Assembly: GCA_963806015.1 (NCBI GenBank)
Contig: CAWDWM010000001.1
Span: 62,001 to 126,000 of the forward strand
Origin: JAOPZW01 sp963806015
Lineage (GTDB): Bacteria > Actinomycetota > Thermoleophilia > Solirubrobacterales > Solirubrobacteraceae
Direction of reading: 5' to 3'
Length of the DNA: 64,000 bases
Shown: piece by piece, positions 58,729 to 64,000 of the stretch
How the letters are laid out: each line of letters starts with the position of its first letter
How positions within the stretch are numbered: position 1 is the first letter of the stretch
Notes under the pieces: generated by a model
What the model was told of the DNA's origin: nothing
The model's database searches: none
What the model saw: the letters and a program-made list of their open reading frames with translations, nothing else
Made by a program: the position numbers and the translations under genes

Positions 58729-59844
58729 CTAGACCACCTCCCGCTCCCGGGCGAAGCGCCCGTAGTTGTAGTAGGCCGCGCACGCCCCCTCCGGGGAGAC
58801 CATGCAGGTCCCGATCGCGTGCTCGGGCGTGCAGGCGCTGCCGAAGACCTTGCACTCCCACGGCTTGATGACGCCCTTGAGCACCTCGCCGCACTGGCAC
58901 GCCTTCGGGTCGGCCACGCGCACGCCGGGGACGCTGTAGCGCTCCTCGGCGTCGAAGTCCGCGTACGCGTCGGACAGGCGCAGGGCGCTCTGGGAGATGA
59001 AGCCCAGACCGCGCCACTCGAAGTGCGGGCGCAGCGCGAAGACCTCGGCCATCACCTCCAGCGCGCGCACGTTGCCCTCGTGCGGCACCACGCGGCTGTA
59101 CTGGTTCTCGACCTCGCACCGGCCCTCGCCGAGTTGGCGCAGGATCATCTGCACCGACTGCAGGAGGTCGACCGGCTCGAAGCCCGAGATGACCACGGGA
59201 CGGCCGTAGTCGGCGGGGATGAACTGGAACGGCCGCGCGCCGACGACCGTCGCCACGTGGCCGGGGCCGATGAAGCCGTCGAGGCGCAGGTCGGGCGAGT
59301 CCAGGAGCGCGCGCAGCGGCGGGACGATCGTCACGTGGTTGCACATGCACGTGAAGTTGGCAATGCCCTCGGCCTTCGCGCGCTTGAGCGTCAGCGCGGT
59401 CGACGGCGCCGTGGTCTCGAAGCCGATGGCGAAGAAGACGACCTCGCGATCGGGGCTCTCGCGCGCGATGCGCAGCGCGTCGAGCGGCGAGTAGACCATC
59501 CGCACGTCGGCGCCCTGTGCCTTGGCGTCCATCAGCGTGCCGTCGGCGCCCGGCACGCGCAGCATGTCGCCGAAGCAGGTGAAGATCACGCCGGGCTCGT
59601 GGGCGATCGCGATGCCGTCGTCCACGCGGCCCATCGGGATCACGCACACCGGGCAGCCGGGGCCGTGGACGAGCTCGACGTTGGCGGGCAGCAGATCGTC
59701 GACCCCGTACTTGTAGATCGAGTGGGTGTGCCCGCCGCAGACCTCCATGATCTTGTAGTGGCGGCCCGGCTCGACCGTCGAGAGGATCTCGCGCGCCAGC
59801 GCGCCGCCCAGCTCGGCGTCGCGGAACTCGTCGACGAACCTCAT
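58729..59844 (-). CDS. hypD: HypD, Fe-S scaffold for the Fe(CN)2CO unit
   Basis: A 371-residue protein. EVCGGHTHSIYKYG and VHGPGCPVCVIPMGR carry the catalytic Cys residues; the C-terminus has CQCGEVL, FGSACTPEHAIGTC and EGACAAYYNYG for the [4Fe-4S] cluster. It assembles the cyanide- and CO-bearing iron with HypC. The start overlaps the HypC-like gene stop (ATGA). Confidence 0.95.
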   Translation of the reverse strand: MRFVDEFRDAELGGALAREILSTVEPGRHYKIMEVCGGHTHSIYKYGVDDLLPANVELVHGPGCPVCVIPMGRVDDGIAIAHEPGVIFTCFGDMLRVPGADGTLMDAKAQGADVRMVYSPLDALRIARESPDREVVFFAIGFETTAPSTALTLKRAKAEGIANFTCMCNHVTIVPPLRALLDSPDLRLDGFIGPGHVATVVGARPFQFIPADYGRPVVISGFEPVDLLQSVQMILRQLGEGRCEVENQYSRVVPHEGNVRALEVMAEVFALRPHFEWRGLGFISQSALRLSDAYADFDAEERYSVPGVRVADPKACQCGEVLKGVIKPWECKVFGSACTPEHAIGTCMVSPEGACAAYYNYGRFAREREVV

Positions 59845-60071
59845 GCCGCGGCCCTCGCGATGGCCGTCCCGGCGTGGACGAGGAGCTGGTCGCCAGGGTC
59901 GACCGGCGCGACGAGCAGGACGTCGACCTCGACGCTCGCCCCGGAGTCGTCGGCGCAGACCGCGAGGCCGCGCGCGTCGTCGATGCTGACCACGCGCAGC
60001 TCGACGGCATGGTCGCCGCAGGTGATGCAGCCGTCGAAGTCCGCGATGCAGGCCGGCAGCTCCTCGCTCAT
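59841..60071 (-). CDS. HypC-like protein with CxxC start region
   Basis: A 76-residue HypC-fold protein. Instead of the M-C-L-A start of true HypC it has FDGCITCGDHAVELRVVS, then EVDVLLVAPVDPGDQLLVHAG like the HypC barrel. Such second HypC-like proteins are common in actinobacterial hyp operons. It may be a dedicated chaperone. It overlaps hypC and hypD by 4 nt each. Confidence 0.8.
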   Translation of the reverse strand: MSEELPACIADFDGCITCGDHAVELRVVSIDDARGLAVCADDSGASVEVDVLLVAPVDPGDQLLVHAGTAIARAAA

Positions 60072-60346
60072 CCGATCACGCTGCCCTTGAGCTCCTCGAT
60101 CGCGCTCTCGAACTCGCTGCCCATGCCGCGCAGCAGCTCGAGGGTCGCGTGGGCCTCCTCCTCGTCGACCTTCGACAACGCGAAGCCGACGTGGATGAGC
60201 ACCCAGTCGCCCGGCTGCACGCCGCCGTCCTCGTCGTCGAGCAGGCTGACGTTGACGTTGCGCCGCACGCCGGCGACATCGACCTTCGCGAGCCGGTTGG
60301 CGTCGTCGACGAACTCGATGACCTGCCCCGGAATCGCCAAGCACAT
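60068..60346 (-). CDS. hypC: HypC, hydrogenase assembly chaperone
   Basis: A 92-residue chaperone beginning MCLAIPGQVIEF, with the essential Cys2, followed by GVRRNVNVSLL and GDWVLIHVGFALSKVD. It carries the iron complex from HypD to the large subunit. GGAGGACGTGG lies just upstream. First gene of the 15-gene hydrogenase operon. Confidence 0.95.
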   Translation of the reverse strand: MCLAIPGQVIEFVDDANRLAKVDVAGVRRNVNVSLLDDEDGGVQPGDWVLIHVGFALSKVDEEEAHATLELLRGMGSEFESAIEELKGSVIG

Positions 60347-60444
60347 GACCCACGTCCTCCGATCGGGAGCTTCGCGCGCCAGGCGGTTCTACCAACGGGC
60401 CGGGCGGCAGAGGACATGGCTGTAATGCGGCTTACCGACAGTCT

Positions 60445-60462
60445 TGGTAATCCGGATTACCA
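60445..60462. promoter_or_regulatory. 18-bp perfect palindrome in the hydrogenase divergent promoter
   Basis: TGGTAATCCGGATTACCA is a perfect palindrome, flanked by GTCTTGG on the left (60441-60447) and again on the right (60465-60471). It lies 98 nt upstream of hypC and 69 nt upstream of the Crp/Fnr-type gene, in the only sizeable gap of the island (184 bp). The Crp/Fnr protein encoded next to it is the obvious candidate to bind. Confidence 0.65.
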
Positions 60463-60530
60463 GCGTCTTGGCGCCCGCTCGCCGCGGTGGCAGAGGGGAC
60501 TTGGCAGCGGTGAGATGATGGCGCGGCCTC

Positions 60531-61355
60531 ATGGTCTCCGACGACGCCGAGCAGCCGATCCAGCGCACGCGGCAGCGGCCACGAGCCTCCTACTGCTACC
60601 TGCTCGACGCCGACGCCGACCTCGCCCAGGAGTTCGACATCCGCATGCGCATGGTCGTCCGCCAGGTGGCGACCGTCGTCGTGTTCGAGATCGGGGTCGG
60701 CGACTGCGATCCCGCGCAGTGGTCCGCGCCCGGAGCGGCGTCCCCGGGGCTGCTGCTGCTCGACGGCACGATCGCCGTCGACGTCCAGGTCGGCGACCGC
60801 ACCGCAACCGAGCTCATGGGCCCGGGCGACCTGCTGCAACCGTGGGACCCGGCCGCCGACGAGCTGCTCGAGCGCTCCGCGAAGTGGCACGTGCTCCTGC
60901 CCGGGCGCGTCGCGATCCTCGACGCCGGCTTCGCCGAGCGCATCCGCCCGTGGCCACAGATCCTGCTCGCCCTCCTGCGCCGGGCCGGCAAGCGCGCGAG
61001 CGACCTCGACGTCCAGCGCGCGATCGCCTGCCAGCCCCGGCTGGAGGTCCGCCTGGCGCTCCTGCTCTGGCACCTCGGCGCGCGCTGGGGGAAGGTCGAG
61101 CCCGGCGGCATCCGCATCTCGCTGCCCCTCACGCATCGACTGCTCGGTCAGCTCATCGGAGCCGAGCGCCCGTCGGTGTCCCACGCGCTGGGTCGGCTGG
61201 CCGACGCGGGGCTCGTCACCGGCCGCGCGGACGAATGGCACCTGCACGGCACCGTCGAGAGCCACCTCGCCTGCCTGGTGGAGCGCGACGCCCACGCCGC
61301 GCCCCACGCCCGCGCCGGCGGCCACGCGCCGTCCATGGCCTCCCGGCGAGGATGA
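60531..61355 (+). CDS. Crp/Fnr-type regulator linked to the hydrogenase operon
   Basis: A 274-residue regulator: a cupin-like sensor domain (MGPGDLLQPWDPAADELLE), dimer helix and C-terminal winged helix (THRLLGQLIGAERPSVSHAL). It lacks an FNR-type Cys cluster; its few Cys do not form a known site. It is divergent from hypC and overlaps the orphan small-subunit gene (ATGA). It probably controls both operons, perhaps in response to energy or carbon starvation. Confidence 0.8.
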   Translation: MVSDDAEQPIQRTRQRPRASYCYLLDADADLAQEFDIRMRMVVRQVATVVVFEIGVGDCDPAQWSAPGAASPGLLLLDGTIAVDVQVGDRTATELMGPGDLLQPWDPAADELLERSAKWHVLLPGRVAILDAGFAERIRPWPQILLALLRRAGKRASDLDVQRAIACQPRLEVRLALLLWHLGARWGKVEPGGIRISLPLTHRLLGQLIGAERPSVSHALGRLADAGLVTGRADEWHLHGTVESHLACLVERDAHAAPHARAGGHAPSMASRRG

Positions 61356-62416
61356 TGGTGCGCGCCGAGTTCACGCCCGGGCAGGCACGAAGCGAGCGCC
61401 TCGTCGTCCACGTCGTCTGGATGACCAGCGGGCTGGGCTGCGACGGCGACACGGTCGCGATGACGGCGGCCACCAGCCCGTCGCTCGAGGATCTGCTGAC
61501 CGGCGCCATCCCGGGCATGCCCGGGGTCGTCATCTACAACCCGATGCTCGCCTACGAGACCGGCGAGGACCTCATGCAGGCGTGGTACGACGCGGCGAAC
61601 GGCAGGCTCGACCCGTTCGTGCTCGTGCTCGAGGGGTCGGTCCCCAACGAGCAGATCAACGGCGACGGCCACTGGGCCGCGTTCGGCGTGGATCGGGCGA
61701 CCGGGCAGCCGATCACGACGTGCACGTGGATCGACCGCCTCGTCCCCAGGGCCGGCGCTGTCATGGCGCTCGGCACCTGTGCCGCCTACGGCGGTATCCC
61801 CGCGATGCGCAACAACCCCACGGGCGCCATGGGCCTGCGCGACTACCTCGGCGCCGGCTGGACCTCGCGCCTCGGGATCCCGATCGTCAACCTCCCCGGC
61901 TGCCCGGTGGCGCCCGACAACATCACCGAGACGCTGCTGCACCTCGCCCTGCAGCTCGGCGGCATGACGGCGATGATCGATCTCGACGAGCAGGGGCGCC
62001 CGCGGTGGCTGTTCGATCGCACGGTCCACGAGGGCTGCGACCGCGCCGGCCTTGCCGAGCAGGGCAAGTTCGCGGACTCCTTCGGCGCCGGCGATGGCTG
62101 TCTCGTCAAGCTGGGGTGCATGGGGCCCGTCGTGAAGTGCAACGTGCCCGTCCGCGGCTGGGTCAACGGCATCGGCGGCTGCCCGAACGTCGGGGGCATC
62201 TGCATCGGCTGTACGAGCGCTGGGTTCCCGGACCGTTTCATGCCCTTCGCGGAGCCCGCCCGGCTCGGCGTGCTCGCTGCGCGCGGAGCGCGCTTCACCT
62301 ACGCCCCCGTCCTCAGGCATCTGCGCGAGCGCAAGATGCAGCGCACCTACGAGCGCGCGCCCGCGTGGCGGCGACCGGGCGCCGAGCTGAAGACGGGCTA
62401 CGAGCGGCGCTGGTGA
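61352..62416 (+). CDS. Second [NiFe]-hydrogenase small subunit (orphan paralogue)
   Basis: A 354-residue protein of exactly HhyS length and collinear with it along its whole length. It keeps the Cys/Asp pattern (GLGCDGDTVAM), GTCAAYGG, PGCPVAPDN, CLVKLGC and GGCPNVGGICIGCT, so all Fe-S ligands seem present. It has one extra Cys (PITTCTWIDR) and no adjacent large-subunit gene. It is translationally coupled to the Crp/Fnr regulator before it and to the 93-aa protein after it. It could replace HhyS in the enzyme or act as a redox/H2-sensing partner of the regulator. Confidence 0.9.
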   Translation: MMVRAEFTPGQARSERLVVHVVWMTSGLGCDGDTVAMTAATSPSLEDLLTGAIPGMPGVVIYNPMLAYETGEDLMQAWYDAANGRLDPFVLVLEGSVPNEQINGDGHWAAFGVDRATGQPITTCTWIDRLVPRAGAVMALGTCAAYGGIPAMRNNPTGAMGLRDYLGAGWTSRLGIPIVNLPGCPVAPDNITETLLHLALQLGGMTAMIDLDEQGRPRWLFDRTVHEGCDRAGLAEQGKFADSFGAGDGCLVKLGCMGPVVKCNVPVRGWVNGIGGCPNVGGICIGCTSAGFPDRFMPFAEPARLGVLAARGARFTYAPVLRHLRERKMQRTYERAPAWRRPGAELKTGYERRW

Positions 62417-62694
62417 CCGACGCGCTCACGCGCCCCGTCCATGCCGGCGGCACCGATCGGCCGTTCGGCGAGCTCAGCCTCGACGACGTGCGCGCGCACG
62501 CGGCCGAGCTCTCCTCGGCCGCGGGCTGGGGTCCGACGGCGAGGGTCGCCACCGTCGCGCGGGCGTGGCGCGAGCTCGCCACGCACATGGCCGGCGCCGG
62601 GGCGCAGACCGTGGCCGACCTCGGGGCGCAGACCGCTGCCGAGTTCGCCGAGCGCCTGTGGGTGCTGCCGCCCGGCGGCAGCCTGCTGCGCTGA
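62413..62694 (+). CDS. Small protein coupled to the orphan small subunit
   Basis: A 93-residue protein whose GTG start overlaps the previous stop (GTGA). It is helical and Ala-rich (SLDDVRAHAAELSSAAGWG, ATVARAWRELATHM) and ends WVLPPGGSLLR. It has no Cys and no membrane segment. No family is recognised; the coupling suggests a partner of the small subunit. Confidence 0.65.
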   Translation: MTDALTRPVHAGGTDRPFGELSLDDVRAHAAELSSAAGWGPTARVATVARAWRELATHMAGAGAQTVADLGAQTAAEFAERLWVLPPGGSLLR

Positions 62695-62706
62695 CCGCGC
62701 GCGCCA

Positions 62707-62712
62707 TATGCT
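62707..62712 (+). promoter_or_regulatory. -10 box of the glycosidase gene
   Basis: TATGCT lies 8 nt before the ATG at 62721 with no Shine-Dalgarno sequence between, suggesting a leaderless mRNA. Confidence 0.4.
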
Positions 62713-62720
62713 CGCGCCCC

Positions 62721-64000
62721 ATGCGCCGCCTGCTCTGCATCGTGCTGGTGATGGCGACCCTCCCGGCGAGCGCGCACGCGGCCGATCCGCTCGCCGTGAA
62801 GCGCGGGCGCCTCGTCGACGGGCGCGGGCGCGCGGTCGTCCTGCACGGCGTCAACGTCGTCTACAAGCTTGCCCCCTACGCGCCGGACTTCACGCGCGCC
62901 GACGCGCGCCGCGTGCGCGGCTGGGGCATGAACGCGATCCGGCTCGGGGTGTCGTGGCGGGCGCTCGAGCCCGCGCGCGGGAGCATCGACGCGGCCTACG
63001 TCGCGCGCGTGCGCACGCTGGTGCGCCGCGCCGGCGACGAGGGCCTGTGGGTGCTCATCGACATGCACCAGGACCTGTGGTCCGAGCGCTTCGGCGGCAA
63101 CGGCGCCCCCGACTGGGCCACGTTCGACGACGGCCAGCCGTTCGTGCCGACGCCGTTCCCCTTCGCCTATCTGCAGCCGGCCGTCGGGCGCTCATTCACG
63201 AGCTTCTGGGCGAACCGCGACGGTATCCGTGACGAGTACGTTGGCGCGTACGCTGCCCTGGCGAAGGCGCTCGCGCCCGAGACCGCGGTGATCGGCTACG
63301 ACGCCTTCAACGAGCCGGCCTGCGAGCTGACGGCCGCGCCGTGCGGCGTCCCGCCGCAGCCGGCGGCGGCTGCGGCCTACCTCGAGCCCTTCTATCGCTC
63401 GCTCGTGCCCGCCCTGCGCCGCGCCGACCCGAGCGCACCGACCTTCTACGAGGACTGGCTGACCACCGACTTCGGCTATCCGTTCGCTGTCCGTGTGGGC
63501 GCGGCCAACCAGGGCCTGAGCTACCACGTCTACTGCGGCCAGCCGATCCGCCCCGATCCGTGCCCCACACAGGAGACCCAGGCGCTGGCCAACGGCGTGC
63601 GCAACGCCGCGGACAACCACGCGGCCGCGCTCGTGACCGAGTTCGGGGCCACCGACAGGCTCGACGTCCTGCGCCGCGTGGCCGACGGCGCCGACGCGGT
63701 CGGCGTCGGCTGGCTGTACTGGCAGTACAAGACCTACGGCGACCCGACGACCTCGGCCGCCGGCGAGGGGCCCGACGCGGAGTCGCTCGTCACCCCTGGG
63801 GGCGCCGTGAAGGCGGCCAAGCTGCGCGTGCTGGCGCGCGCCTACCCGACGCGCATCGCCGGACGCGGGGCACGCTGGAGCTATCGCACGGCCGACGGGC
63901 ACTTCAACCTGCGCTGGACGGCGGTGCGCGGCGCCGACACCGTGGTCGCGCTGCCGCGGCTCGCCTACCCGCGCGGATTCGACGTGCGCGCCCACGGCGT
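62721..64000 (+). CDS. Secreted glycoside hydrolase family 5-type enzyme (partial)
   Basis: At least 426 residues; the gene runs off the window. A Sec signal (LLCIVLVMATLPASAHA) precedes a TIM barrel: VLHGVNVVYKLAPYAPDF, WGMNAIRLGVSWRALEP, VLIDMHQDLWSERFGG, the acid/base in GYDAFNEPACE and the nucleophile in ALVTEFGATD. The pattern is like endoglycoceramidase-type GH5 enzymes that cut glycolipid or glucan linkages. The start ATG is supported by the signal peptide. Confidence 0.85.
   Translation, partial: MRRLLCIVLVMATLPASAHAADPLAVKRGRLVDGRGRAVVLHGVNVVYKLAPYAPDFTRADARRVRGWGMNAIRLGVSWRALEPARGSIDAAYVARVRTLVRRAGDEGLWVLIDMHQDLWSERFGGNGAPDWATFDDGQPFVPTPFPFAYLQPAVGRSFTSFWANRDGIRDEYVGAYAALAKALAPETAVIGYDAFNEPACELTAAPCGVPPQPAAAAAYLEPFYRSLVPALRRADPSAPTFYEDWLTTDFGYPFAVRVGAANQGLSYHVYCGQPIRPDPCPTQETQALANGVRNAADNHAAALVTEFGATDRLDVLRRVADGADAVGVGWLYWQYKTYGDPTTSAAGEGPDAESLVTPGGAVKAAKLRVLARAYPTRIAGRGARWSYRTADGHFNLRWTAVRGADTVVALPRLAYPRGFDVRAHG

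Overview
The window is very GC-rich, dense in genes and dominated by GTG/ATG starts and ATGA/GTGA stop-start overlaps. It carries a complete actinobacterial F420 pathway, a high-affinity (group 1h type) [NiFe]-hydrogenase operon, a red-type RuBisCO operon and ethylmalonyl-CoA pathway genes. Together these suggest a soil actinobacterium, most likely of the Thermoleophilia (Solirubrobacterales type). That placement is an inference from gene content, not from a marker gene. No rRNA, tRNA or CRISPR array was seen.

Layout. 1-3460: end of an enoyl-CoA hydratase, then a leftward operon of HMG-CoA lyase, rhodanese, a CadC-type ArsR sensor and a CDF metal exporter. 2795-9268: F420 metabolism, with F420:NADP oxidoreductase, cofD, cofC and cofE rightward, and fbiC plus an F420-type luciferase-like oxidoreductase leftward; greA lies between. 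9318-13821: a lipoprotein solute-binding protein, an IS element inserted exactly where two convergent stop codons overlap, a Crp/Fnr-like regulator and small proteins. 13818-16735: mntH-mntR and a YgfZ-like protein.

16732-23615 is a 6.9-kb pile of mobile DNA. It holds a decayed IS110-type element that is itself split by an IS256-type remnant bordered by an odd G-rich tract, then an intact IS21-type element (istAB, 4-bp target duplication, four 21-23-bp-spaced terminal repeats per end) and an intact IS110/IS1111-type element with a possible bridge-RNA region.

23921-37566: chromosomal genes, including a beta-propeller/cupredoxin secreted protein, a DnaQ-UvrC fusion nuclease, MarR-MFS efflux, CorA, crotonyl-CoA carboxylase/reductase, a SigB/F-type sigma factor, a PhoD-like phosphatase with no normal start codon, and ClpS. 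37578-41520: an MBL hydrolase divergent from ethylmalonyl-CoA mutase-MeaB-small membrane protein.

41725-62694 is the energy and carbon island. cbbL-cbbS-cbbX-prkB runs leftward, with cbbR divergent. A 13.9-kb, 15-gene leftward hydrogenase operon (hypC to hypF) follows. A divergent rightward trio encodes a Crp/Fnr-type regulator, a second complete hydrogenase small subunit with no large subunit beside it, and a 93-aa protein; an 18-bp perfect palindrome lies in the divergent promoter region. H2 oxidation feeding electrons to respiration and to CO2 fixation by the Calvin cycle (trace-gas chemosynthesis) is the likely combined role. The window ends in a secreted GH5-type glycosidase. Several genes appear to be leaderless, with a -10-like hexamer 6-9 nt before the start codon.
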